Positions 1 to 6,508 are shown, counted from the stretch's first letter. The stretch is 7,502 bases of DNA from Verrucomicrobiota bacterium (GCA_026397695.1 JAPLUJ010000078.1:1-7502), one strand, 5' to 3'. Notes: generated by a model from the sequence alone, not told the origin. Program-made: numbers and translations.

Positions 1-1
1 C

Positions 2-343
2 GCGGGCCTGCCCCAACAGGTGCACGCCCGCAAGATGGCCGTAAGCCAATCGACAGTGATCGACATTCTGCGCGGACAACGGCGTCTCGACATGATCGAG
101 TGGATCTCATTCTGCAAAGTGAGTTCTTCAAGCAGAGTTGAAGGGATTGGAGCAGTCAAACGCTTGTTCGTGGATACGGCTTGCATTAAGCTTCTTTCAC
201 AGCTTCAATGTCGGGCTGGCCGCCCATGGTCAATAACGCCACCATTCAATGGTGGGGTCATTTTAATACCCGACGGTCGCAGACCACCGCTACATAATAA
301 TCCATGTTCCGCCTGTTATTGTTCATTTCCTTGTTTCCGATAG
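2..343 (+). CDS. XRE-like helix-turn-helix regulator, 3' end only, possibly frameshifted
   Basis: The gene starts before the window. Reading from base 2, the first ~39 residues fit the second half of an XRE/Cro-type DNA-binding domain: a recognition-helix segment VSQSTVIDILRGQRRLD, then an aliphatic/aromatic helix (MIEWISFCK). This resembles the usual 'VSQSTVSxxERGxRRLDVxEFxxxC' pattern of small phage-repressor-like regulators. After about base 118 the resemblance stops. The same frame runs to a TAG at 341-343 through cysteine-rich, non-coding-looking sequence, across a hairpin and into the next gene. In another frame, bases 121-141 read EFFKQS and a stop, which resembles a normal end for this family. 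The simplest reading is a small deletion near 118-121, making this a damaged gene whose functional end is near 141. The HTH identity is fairly secure; the true end is not. Its target and role cannot be told from the fragment. Confidence 0.5.
   Translation, partial: AGLPQQVHARKMAVSQSTVIDILRGQRRLDMIEWISFCKVSSSSRVEGIGAVKRLFVDTACIKLLSQLQCRAGRPWSITPPFNGGVILIPDGRRPPLHNNPCSACYCSFPCFR
239..255. terminator. Hairpin, possible transcription terminator after the HTH gene
   Basis: A perfect 7-bp inverted repeat CCACCAT / ATGGTGG encloses a 3-base loop (TCA). It is followed within 6 bases by a short T-rich stretch (CATTTTAAT). It lies between the HTH remnant and the membrane-protein gene, where a terminator would be expected. 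The T-run is short, so it could instead be an operator-like palindrome. The rest of the 142-303 gap shows nothing I can assign. Confidence 0.35.
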
Positions 344-870
344 TCATCGCGCTGGCCGCCCGCTGGTGGTTCGGAGTGCGGGTGTTAGCTTGCGACGGCG
401 GCCGCCCGTGTCGCTGCGATCTCGCCCGCTGGCTCCCCTCGCCCGGCGATACCGCAGTGGTCCACCGCGCCGAGGAATCAGCCGGTGAGTTCGGCCGTCA
501 ATTGCGCCTCAAGGCCCTCGACGAGTGGCACGCGCAGGACCAGAAAGCCGCCGCCGCCCGCGAAGGCACCCGGCGATTCGGTGCCGCCGTGCCACCGCTC
601 AGCGGGGCCGTCGCGGTGTTCGCCGTGCTGGTGGGCAAAATCCCCGTCATGGGAGCCATCGCTATTTTGTTAGGAGCGATTGCCCTGGCTGCGGTTTTCG
701 GCTTGCTTTCGCTGCCATCAGAACTCAGTGCGATCGCCCGCGCCGCCCGCAATGTCCGCGATGGCAAAAACTTCCCGAACCGTGACGACGAGGAGGCCGT
801 GATTCGTTGTGCCATCGCCCACGCCTGGGACGCATCCGTGCCACCCATCCTGCGCTGGATCCACCGGTGA
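304..870 (+). CDS. Hypothetical membrane protein with N-terminal anchor and central hydrophobic pair
   Basis: This 188-residue protein is not a family I recognise with certainty. Residues 3-22 form a hydrophobic N-terminal segment (signal anchor). A short cysteine cluster follows (C30, C36, C38 in ACDGGRPCRCD). Residues ~50-97 are a charged, Ala-rich soluble stretch. Two hydrophobic segments (~99-111 and ~113-136) form a likely hairpin. The tail is soluble, with LPSELSAIARAARN at 137-150. The order 'membrane helix, LPxE, A..RA..' is reminiscent of the C-terminal end of YugP-type membrane zinc peptidases, but no HExxH motif is visible, so that is only a distant resemblance. The ATG at 304 puts the membrane segment at the very start. 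No Shine-Dalgarno is seen; a TACATA element ends 7 bases before the ATG, with no clear -35. It sits 51 bases before the coiled-coil/TPR gene, which has its own promoter. Confidence 0.75.
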   Translation: MFRLLLFISLFPIVIALAARWWFGVRVLACDGGRPCRCDLARWLPSPGDTAVVHRAEESAGEFGRQLRLKALDEWHAQDQKAAAAREGTRRFGAAVPPLSGAVAVFAVLVGKIPVMGAIAILLGAIALAAVFGLLSLPSELSAIARAARNVRDGKNFPNRDDEEAVIRCAIAHAWDASVPPILRWIHR

Positions 871-884
871 TCGCAGAATCCCGC

Positions 885-913
885 TTGCCCCGGCCGCGAG
901 ATGCGCTTAAAAT
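885..913 (+). promoter_or_regulatory. Sigma70-type promoter of the coiled-coil/TPR gene, predicted leaderless
   Basis: A -35 TTGCCC (885-890) and a -10 TAAAAT (908-913) are separated by exactly 17 bases. The -10 ends 8 bases before the ATG at 922, so transcription should start at about 920-922, on or next to the start codon. No Shine-Dalgarno precedes that ATG, consistent with a leaderless mRNA. Because the -10 lies downstream of the alternative ATG at 901, this promoter argues against that upstream start. Confidence 0.6.
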
Positions 914-921
914 CCGCTCCC

Positions 922-3066
922 ATGCTAAATCGGATTGCACACACTCTGCGGATGCCCGTGGCCGGCTTGGCGGGCGCGCTGGGTCTGTGGCTGGCGATGC
1001 CGACGCGCGGGCAGGCACCGCCACCGGTGTCCTCCGCGCAATTCGATCCGTCCGACGTCTATTTTCAAGGATACCTGGCGACGCGGGCCGCAGAGGAGTT
1101 GGAAGCCAAAGGAGATTTCATCGGGGCCTTGAAAAAACTGCAAAAAGCGAACGAGTTATTCGGCGCGGTTCGTCAGTATTATCCCGCATGGAAAGCGGCC
1201 ATGGTGGGCGGTCGCATGGAAAAAACCACCGAGACAGTGGCACGCGTGCGCCAACTGGCCGACGCGCAACTTAAGAAAAACCAGAACGCCGTGGCGGAGT
1301 TGGAGGGCGGTGTCAAGAAGCCCGGCCGCTTGATAGATCCGGAGACGGATGCCGTGTCGCCACCGCCCGGAATCCTCGATGTGGACCCGCTGCCCAAGCG
1401 TCGCCTCGCCGAGGCGCAGGCCGAAGTGAAACGACTCCGCGAACTGGCGGCGGACGCCAGCGATTTGCCGCGGCAAAACGACCTGTTGAAATCCCAGCTC
1501 CGTGCTGCTGAAACCAATGTCGAGTCGCTCCGCGCCCGTCTGGCGGCGGCACCGATGGAGAAGGAAATGAAGGCGCTCAACCAGCGCATCGAAACGCTCG
1601 AACAAGAACGCGCCGCAATGGCCATGGCCCTCACCCAAAGCCGCGGCGCCCACACCGAAGCCCTGAGCCGCATCGCCACCCTGGAGGCGGATCTGAAAGT
1701 GATGCAACAAAAACACGCCGACCTCGACCGCGATCTCAAGGCCGAACGGAAAGTCGCCAACTCGGTGGTCGCCGGACAACGCCGCCAACTCGAAGCCCTC
1801 GAAAAAGAACTCAAACAAAAGGACCTCGAACTCGGCAAGGCCAATGAGCGCGTCAGCGGATTGATCCACGAATTGCAGGAAAGCCGCGAGACCTTCGCCC
1901 AACTCCGCACCGAACGTGATTCCCTGTTGCAGGAACGCGATCAGATGGCCGCCATCCTCAAACTCAATGAAGCGGGACGCATCCAGGACCTGATCGAACA
2001 AAACATGGCACTCGCGAAAAACCTGCGCGAAGCTAACGAAAAAGTGAACCGCCTCAATCGCGAGAGCAACGCCGACAAGGATGCCACCACCGCCGCCCTG
2101 CGCGACCTCGCCATCGCCAAATCCCAAATCAACCGCCTCCACCAAGATAAACGCGAACAGGACCAACGCCTCGCGGAATTGGAAAGCCGCCTCAAAAACG
2201 AGGAACTCGCTCTATCTAAAAACCAAACCAACGCCGATGCGGCCGAAGTGGAAGTCCTGCGCGATATCATCAAACGCCAACTCCGCGTCCAGGAACGCCG
2301 CCGCCAGGCACGCGATCTGTTAGTCGAGGCGGCCCGGGAACTCGGCTCCAAGGACGAACGCCTCGCCAAGGCCATCGAGCTTTTCGACACCCAGGAAATC
2401 GCGCTTTCACCCGAAGAACAAAAACTCATCGCCAACAACCAGGTGGACGGCGAGTTTGTTTCACCCTTCGCGAGAGACCGCGTCACCGTCGGCATGGCCA
2501 CGGCCGAACTTAACCGCGACATCGCCGTGTTCGAGCGCACCGCCGAGAAATCATTCGTCGCCGGCCGCCTGCTGCCCACCCGCGAACTCTATCAGATGAT
2601 CCTCGAACAACACCCGGGACATACGCCGTCACTCTGCAAACTGGGGGTCGTCCATCTGCGGCTTGACGAACCGACCGCTGCGGTGGACACCTTCCGCCGT
2701 GCCGTCGAGTTGGATACAAGTAACCCGTATGCCCACCGGATGCTCGGGTTTTCGCTGATGAAACTCGGCGATCTGCCGGCTGCGGAACAAGCGGTCCGCC
2801 GCTCCGTGGATCTCGCGCCCAACGATGCGAAAAGCCAGATGTTGCTGGCCACCCTGTGCTACCGCTTGGGCCGATCGGGTGAGGCGGAGTCCTACTTCAA
2901 GGCCGCCATCACCGCTGATCCGGTGTTGAGCGAGCCGTATTACAATCTCGCGCTGCTCTGTTCGCGTGACCGGCGGTTTGAAGACGCGATGAATTACTAT
3001 CAACAAGCCCTTGAACGCGGTGCCGTGCCGGATCCCGCACTCGAGGAACGCCTCGCCAAACCGTGA
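922..3066 (+). CDS. Exported coiled-coil and tetratricopeptide-repeat protein
   Basis: This is a 714-residue protein. A signal peptide covers residues 1-~32 (basic MLNRIAHTLR, hydrophobic VAGLAGALGLWLAM, then PTRGQA). A helical N-terminal section (~40-110, including DVYFQGYLATRAAEELEAKG) looks like a divergent repeat unit. Residues ~155-470 are very rich in E, K, R, Q and L in heptad-like spacing, a long coiled coil. From ~567 to 700 there are four consecutive 34-residue TPR units, each with the usual small-residue and aromatic pattern (e.g. AHRMLGFSLMKLGDLPAAEQ). TPRs bind proteins, so a periplasmic scaffold or envelope-assembly role is plausible, but no enzyme motif is present and no specific partner is known. 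The ATG at 901 is also in frame, but 922 is preferred because of the promoter position and the cleaner signal peptide. The stop overlaps the next start (GTGA), suggesting translational coupling. Confidence 0.88.
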   Translation: MLNRIAHTLRMPVAGLAGALGLWLAMPTRGQAPPPVSSAQFDPSDVYFQGYLATRAAEELEAKGDFIGALKKLQKANELFGAVRQYYPAWKAAMVGGRMEKTTETVARVRQLADAQLKKNQNAVAELEGGVKKPGRLIDPETDAVSPPPGILDVDPLPKRRLAEAQAEVKRLRELAADASDLPRQNDLLKSQLRAAETNVESLRARLAAAPMEKEMKALNQRIETLEQERAAMAMALTQSRGAHTEALSRIATLEADLKVMQQKHADLDRDLKAERKVANSVVAGQRRQLEALEKELKQKDLELGKANERVSGLIHELQESRETFAQLRTERDSLLQERDQMAAILKLNEAGRIQDLIEQNMALAKNLREANEKVNRLNRESNADKDATTAALRDLAIAKSQINRLHQDKREQDQRLAELESRLKNEELALSKNQTNADAAEVEVLRDIIKRQLRVQERRRQARDLLVEAARELGSKDERLAKAIELFDTQEIALSPEEQKLIANNQVDGEFVSPFARDRVTVGMATAELNRDIAVFERTAEKSFVAGRLLPTRELYQMILEQHPGHTPSLCKLGVVHLRLDEPTAAVDTFRRAVELDTSNPYAHRMLGFSLMKLGDLPAAEQAVRRSVDLAPNDAKSQMLLATLCYRLGRSGEAESYFKAAITADPVLSEPYYNLALLCSRDRRFEDAMNYYQQALERGAVPDPALEERLAKP

Positions 3067-3647
3067 ATCTCTCCCGCTCCATCTGGTGTCTGCTGGCCTT
3101 GCTGCCGGTTGCCTGCGCCTCGCATGACGATGCCAACAAGCCCGCCGCGTCCGATACCCATAAGCCATTGAGCCAGCGGCTGGAGGAAAAAAACGGCTAT
3201 AAACAGGATGCCAAGGGCAACTGGGTGCCCCGAAACGACAAACGCAGCTCGTTCGAAACACAGAAAAAATCCCCTCACTTCCAGGGCGACTATCAGAAGA
3301 AGAACTATCAGACCAACGCCTACGCGAAAAAATCCTGGTGGGGCGACAAGGAATACGGCCGCACCCCATACTCCGGCAACACCGACGCCAGCCGCTTCAA
3401 AAAATCCTCACCCCTCACCGGTCAAGGCGCGCGCGAAAGCGGCACCGCCGCCGCCATTCCGGACCCCTATCAGACTGGCACCTATGCCACCCACGCCGCC
3501 CGCGAGGCGGGCCGCAGCAACCTCGCCAAACCCTCTGACACCCAAACCGATATCCGGCGCAGGGTGTATAAGGAACCGGAAATCATCGATTGGAAGGAAC
3601 AACGCTCGCTCAGTATGGAGCAATCGAAGGGAATTCTGGGTCACTGA
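3063..3647 (+). CDS. Small exported protein or lipoprotein coupled to the TPR protein
   Basis: This is a 194-residue protein starting with GTG at 3063, overlapping the preceding stop by 4 bases. An N-terminal hydrophobic segment (IWCLLALLPVAC, residues 7-18) is followed by ASHDD, as in exported proteins. C18 could be a lipidated cysteine, but the -3 position is proline, so the lipobox is imperfect. The mature part is hydrophilic and low in complexity. Residues 36-64 are charged, with a GYKQDAKGNWVPRND segment. Residues 66-120 are rich in Lys, Tyr, Asn and Ser, with KK pairs at 68, 79, 89 and 113 each followed by Ser or Asn. The Arg/Glu-rich tail contains EPEIIDWKEQRSLS. No known enzyme motif is seen. 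Tight coupling to the TPR gene suggests the two products act together in the envelope. The 3' end overlaps the end of the convergent gene by 38 bases. Confidence 0.78.
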   Translation: MNLSRSIWCLLALLPVACASHDDANKPAASDTHKPLSQRLEEKNGYKQDAKGNWVPRNDKRSSFETQKKSPHFQGDYQKKNYQTNAYAKKSWWGDKEYGRTPYSGNTDASRFKKSSPLTGQGARESGTAAAIPDPYQTGTYATHAAREAGRSNLAKPSDTQTDIRRRVYKEPEIIDWKEQRSLSMEQSKGILGH

Positions 3648-4320
3648 CCAGTTCGATATCGGCGACCGCCTGTTCGAGTGAGTCCATTAACAGTTTTTTC
3701 AGCGGTTCCCAGCGCCACGGGCGGCCTTCAAGGAAAAACGACTGCGACACACTCAGCCGGATCTGCGCATACTGGGCCGCCGGGAATTCCAATGACAAGG
3801 CGGTCCCCAGCGGCACGCTGGCCGCATTCCGAACGTGGTGGACATCAAGCTCGCCAGTTTTCAGCCGCGCCTGCCAGGCCTTGGCGATTCTTTGCGCGAG
3901 CACCCCGCCTTTCGGGGTTTTGAGTGTTATCCAGCCGTCCATCGCCGGGTCGGTATGGACCATCACATGCAGCACTGCCGCATGCCGCCGCAGATCCTCC
4001 GCGATCCTCTGGACGAGCAGCGTCCGGTAAGGCCGTTCGTGGCGATCCACGATCTTGAGCCGCGTGGCCTCGGGCAGTTTCAGCGAAAACCTGCTCCAGC
4101 GTTTGTCGCCGGCCTTTTCGAAATCCATCAACAAGCGTGTCACATCACCATGCAGCAACGGGGTGCGGTATCTCATGGCAAACGCCTGTGCCAGATTCAG
4201 CGACCCGGGCTCCCAGCCTTCAGCGGACGCCACTTCCTCCTCCGACCCGCGGAAGATCTCCCGATACGCCTCCGGCACCGCGCACGTCGCATTCTCACAA
4301 CTGAAAAGATACGCTGTCAT
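3610..4320 (-). CDS. N-formylglutamate amidohydrolase-like protein
   Basis: This is a 236-residue predicted cytoplasmic protein. The N-terminus AYLFSCENATCAVPEAYR (residues 3-20) parallels the 'SCEHxxNxVPxxY' opening of the N-formylglutamate amidohydrolase family (FGase). Further family-like blocks are EGWEPGSLNLAQAFA (34-48; usual D/H-x-PG-lelAr), TRLLMDFEKA (61-70; usual SRLvvDlNR), VLHVMVHTD (116-124; usual H-xSVHS) and a late LGTALSLEF block (171-179; usual GlelEv). The known family reaction releases formate from N-formylglutamate in histidine degradation, but many paralogues have unknown substrates. The first-block histidine is replaced by Asn (SCEN), so catalysis and substrate should not be assumed. 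No histidine-catabolism genes adjoin it. The ATG at 4318-4320 has a weak GAGGG 12 bases upstream; a GAAATT box 7 bases upstream is an alternative, weak leaderless signal. Confidence 0.72.
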   Translation of the reverse strand: MTAYLFSCENATCAVPEAYREIFRGSEEEVASAEGWEPGSLNLAQAFAMRYRTPLLHGDVTRLLMDFEKAGDKRWSRFSLKLPEATRLKIVDRHERPYRTLLVQRIAEDLRRHAAVLHVMVHTDPAMDGWITLKTPKGGVLAQRIAKAWQARLKTGELDVHHVRNAASVPLGTALSLEFPAAQYAQIRLSVSQSFFLEGRPWRWEPLKKLLMDSLEQAVADIELVSDPEFPSIAPY

Positions 4321-4500
4321 GCGTTCGAATTTCCCTCAAAACGCCAGAACCTTGCCAGCTTTTTGCGCGAACGCAATCCCTCATCGCCTAAAATGCGGAC
4401 CAACAGGAAAACGAGGGGAAACGGACACGCTCGGCGAGCCGGGCTTTCACACCCGAAGAAGTTCCTGATCATGAGCCATGATTCACCATCGCAATCAGAG

Positions 4501-4529
4501 TTGAAAGACCGGCCCATTCAGGTTAGCAT
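4501..4529 (+). promoter_or_regulatory. Sigma70-type promoter of the DUF5666-like gene, predicted leaderless
   Basis: A -35 TTGAAA (4501-4506) and a -10 TAGCAT (4524-4529) are spaced by exactly 17 bases. The -10 ends 7 bases before the ATG at 4537, predicting a transcription start on that codon. The in-frame ATG at 4528 lies inside the -10 and is therefore unlikely to be the start. The remaining divergent gap (4321-4500) shows no other clear element. Confidence 0.6.
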
Positions 4530-4536
4530 GCCCGGC

Positions 4537-4983
4537 ATGAACACCCATCGACCTGCTTTGTTTTGTCAGCTCGCCTTGGTTTTGGCGGCATTCTTCATGA
4601 ACTCCTTGCCCGGCAACGCCGCAAACCCTGCCAATCCAAATAACCAGAACCTCCCGTTCACCAAAAAAGGCAAGGCTGCGGAGCTTCCCGTCGTCACAAA
4701 TGTCACCGCATCGAGCGTCACGGTGGACGGTCGTACCTATGAGGTGAGCGAATCCACCGTCGTGATTGTCAATGGCGAAAAGGCCACCCTTGGCGATTTG
4801 AAAGCCGGCATGCAGGTCTCGGTTGCCGGATCGCCGAAGAAATTCGGGAAAACCCGCAACGACACGATTTTCAAGGCGACCCGCATCATCGCCCGCACGG
4901 ACAACCAACTCGCCGCAAAGGCTGCGGAATTCAACAAAAAAGCCGAGGAACAGGCCAGAAATGCCAGAAACAACAATCGTTGA
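4537..4983 (+). CDS. Small secreted DUF5666-like beta-domain protein
   Basis: This is a 148-residue protein. The signal peptide is at residues 1-~28 (MNTHRPALFCQ, then LALVLAAFF, ending near GNA). An Asn/Pro-rich linker (29-41) leads into a compact beta-rich domain (49-120): VTNVTASSVTVDGRTYEV, then VVIVNGEKATLGDL, then KAGMQVSVAG and FKATRII. The alternating strand pattern 'x-V-x-G-x-x-Y-x-V ... G-x-x-A-x-L-x-D-L-K-x-G-M-x-V-x-V' matches the small OB-like repeats annotated as DUF5666. The tail (123-148) is Ala/Glu/Lys then Arg/Asn-rich and likely helical or disordered. Function is unknown; a periplasmic or surface role is inferred from the signal. The open frame extends far upstream, but that part lies antisense to the N-formylglutamate-amidohydrolase-like gene. 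Promoter position sets the start at 4537. Confidence 0.8.
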   Translation: MNTHRPALFCQLALVLAAFFMNSLPGNAANPANPNNQNLPFTKKGKAAELPVVTNVTASSVTVDGRTYEVSESTVVIVNGEKATLGDLKAGMQVSVAGSPKKFGKTRNDTIFKATRIIARTDNQLAAKAAEFNKKAEEQARNARNNNR

Positions 4984-5013
4984 TCGGGGAAACTCCCACC
5001 CCGGGTTCTAACA

Positions 5014-5020
5014 TAAGGAG
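5014..5020 (+). promoter_or_regulatory. Strong Shine-Dalgarno before the 28-aa signal-peptide ORF
   Basis: TAAGGAG lies 5 bases before the ATG at 5026. It is one of the best ribosome binding sites in the window, and it is the main reason to treat the very short ORF behind it as a genuine gene start. Confidence 0.6.
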
Positions 5021-5025
5021 CAGAC

Positions 5026-5112
5026 ATGTCCCGAACCGCTGTCTTTGCCGCCATTATTCTCACCATTTTCCGCGTGTCGCTTCTGGCTGAACCAGGAGAA
5101 CATCGGCTTTGA
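5026..5112 (+). pseudogene. Severed 5' end of a secreted protein gene (28-aa signal-peptide ORF)
   Basis: After a strong TAAGGAG, the ATG at 5026 encodes 28 residues: MSRTAVFAAIILTIF, RVSLLA, then EPGEHRL and TGA. This is a complete signal peptide (basic start, hydrophobic core, cleavage likely after LLA) followed by only seven residues. It looks like the head of an exported enzyme whose body was lost. The TGA at 5110-5112 overlaps, out of frame, a second open stretch beginning at 5109, so a frameshifted join between head and tail is the simplest explanation. A translated leader peptide coupled to the next ORF is possible but less likely, given the clear signal-peptide character. The original enzyme cannot be named. 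Confidence 0.45.
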
Positions 5113-5240
5113 TTCGTTTTCACAACCGTTATCGTCCCGTCGCCATTTCAACCATCTGCTTCAAAGCCGGCAAGAAAAACGCGGTTTCGATGGCGAAAAT
5201 GGCCCGCCAAAATTATGGACACACCGAAGAAATCGAATAA
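5109..5240 (+). pseudogene. Short coding-like tail fragment following the severed signal peptide
   Basis: Forty-three codons can be read from the TTG at 5109 to the TAA at 5238-5240, including RPVAISTICFKAGKKNAV and MARQNYGHTEEIE. Composition and codon choice look coding rather than intergenic. AGGAG lies 10 bases before the TTG, so independent initiation is possible, and the TTG overlaps the upstream TGA. I do not recognise the family. It resembles the C-terminus of a longer protein, and the following gene starts 20 bases later. It could be a real small basic protein, but position and pattern fit the tail half of a deleted gene. Confidence 0.35.
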
Positions 5241-5241
5241 T
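5213..5241 (+). promoter_or_regulatory. Possible promoter of the GH106-type gene
   Basis: TTATGG (5213-5218) and AATAAT (5236-5241) are spaced by 17 bases, placing a start near 5248, some 13 bases before the ATG at 5261. No good Shine-Dalgarno precedes that ATG. The boxes match consensus only moderately. Confidence 0.3.
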
Positions 5242-5260
5242 TGAAACAATCACCGTTACC

Positions 5261-6498
5261 ATGAATCAAAAAAGTACTGCAATAGCGTTGATGGCCATGT
5301 TTACCGTATGCGTGACGTTCACCGTAGTCGCATACAGTGCGCCCCAAGCATCACGTGAGACGGCACCTCCACCACGAACCCCGGCGGACGAGCTTGCCAT
5401 GTGGCAGAAGGACTTCAAGGATCCGCCCCTGGCGTTAAAGACCACTCCGCTCTGGGCTCTGAATGGCAGGCTGACGAGAGAAGAAACAGCTTCTCAGCTA
5501 AAGGCGTCGAGAGACATCAGCGGATTTGCCGGGGTGGCAGTGATGCCGATAACCAACACGGACCCGAAATATCTGACAGAAGGTTACTTCGCGCGATATG
5601 CTGATATTCTCGATATCAGCAAAGAGCTTGGGATGAGTGTCATCCTCTACGACGACGTCGATTTTCCAACCGGCACGGCGGGTGGTCGGATGAAGGCGCA
5701 GTTCCCGGCCGATATCGCGTCGCGTCTTGATAAATCGGAATCAAATGTAACGGGGCCGCAGGCTTGGAAGATGACGTTGCCCCCGGGTATCTTTATGGGC
5801 GCGGTTGCCATGAATACCAAAAGTCTGGAACGGCGCGATCTCAGCGAGCATCTTGCGGACGGAAGCCTCGCGTGGCAGGTTCCGGTCGGCGAATGGAAGA
5901 TCATGATTTTCACCTGCGTGCGCCATGGTGAACACGTGGACTACCTCAATCCCGATTCGGTTGATAGGTTCTGCACCTTGACCTATGACCAGTACTACAA
6001 GCGCTTTGCGAGCCACTTTGGCTCCACGATAACCATGAACTTCTTCGATGATATGCCAGGAAGGCCAATGAGGCGGGAGGCGCGTCTTACTTTGTCCCGT
6101 CGCTGATCGATAATGGATCGGCTCTGGCTGCCGCGTTACAGGATGCAATGCCGGTGGCCGACGTGCGGTTTGGCCCGGGAACTCCGCTTTTCAAGCATCT
6201 GCCTCAAAGTGGAAGCAGCCCTCCAAAGATGGGGAAACATGGCGGGATGCTCTCCTATATCCATAAGGTCAGGAACGACCGGAATATCTTCTACTTCGCT
6301 AACTCTACCGATGAAGCTGTGGAGGTCGATGTTGTTCTCCGCGGCAGGCTGACGCTGCAATCGTGGAACCCGGACGATGGGATCATAAGCGACGTGACAA
6401 GCAGCGCCGACAAGCAGAACGGGATGCACTGCACACTGGCGCGACTGAAACTTGGGCCGGTCCAGTCGGTGTTTTTTGTTGCAGTTCCTGCACAGTAG
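5261..6498 (+). pseudogene. GH106-type glycoside hydrolase with internal deletion and frameshift
   Basis: The head (from ATG 5261) has a signal peptide (residues 1-~27, ending YSA). Family blocks of GH106-type alpha-L-rhamnosidases follow: LWALNGRLTREE (64-75; usual W-x-WNG), GVAVMPITNT with GYFARYADIL, LYDDVDFPTGTAGG (129-142), a jelly-roll-like section, and YYKRFASHFGSTITMNFFDD (245-264). Near base 6050 the match ends, and this frame only reaches a TGA at 6104-6106. From 6052 a different frame gives a typical family C-terminus: YARKANEAGGASYFVPSL, LQDAMPVADVRF, YIHKVRNDRNIFYFAN, LTLQSWNPDDG, ending with TAG at 6496-6498. About 263 head and 148 tail residues remain, whereas members usually have about 700 to over 1,000. 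The middle, where the catalytic acids should lie, is missing. The original enzyme would have cleaved rhamnose from polysaccharides outside the cytoplasm. Head and tail may come from one gene or two paralogues. Confidence 0.75.
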
Positions 6499-6508
6499 TG
6501 GTTTGTGA

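Noticed and set aside
498..944. 148-codon minus-strand frame opposite the membrane protein
   Set aside because: Ala/Arg/Ser-rich shadow with no motif; the plus-strand gene has a proper membrane topology.
1156..2166. 336-codon open frame on the minus strand
   Set aside because: It lies wholly opposite the coiled-coil region of the TPR gene. Low-complexity E/K/L-rich coding produces long F/L/V-rich antisense frames, and no domain is visible.
4364..4396. TTGCGC ... TAAAAT resembling another promoter in the divergent gap
   Set aside because: The spacing is about 20 bases and no start codon lies at the leaderless distance; the closer TTGAAA/TAGCAT pair is far better.
3835..4536. Long upstream extension of the open frame of the DUF5666-like gene
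   Set aside because: It runs antisense to the well-supported N-formylglutamate-amidohydrolase-like gene, and its sequence has no domain character; the promoter and signal peptide place the start at 4537.
4985..5003. CGGGG...CCCCG inverted repeat just after the DUF5666-like gene
   Set aside because: Only 5 bp with a 9-base loop in GC-rich sequence and no T-run; too weak to call a terminator.
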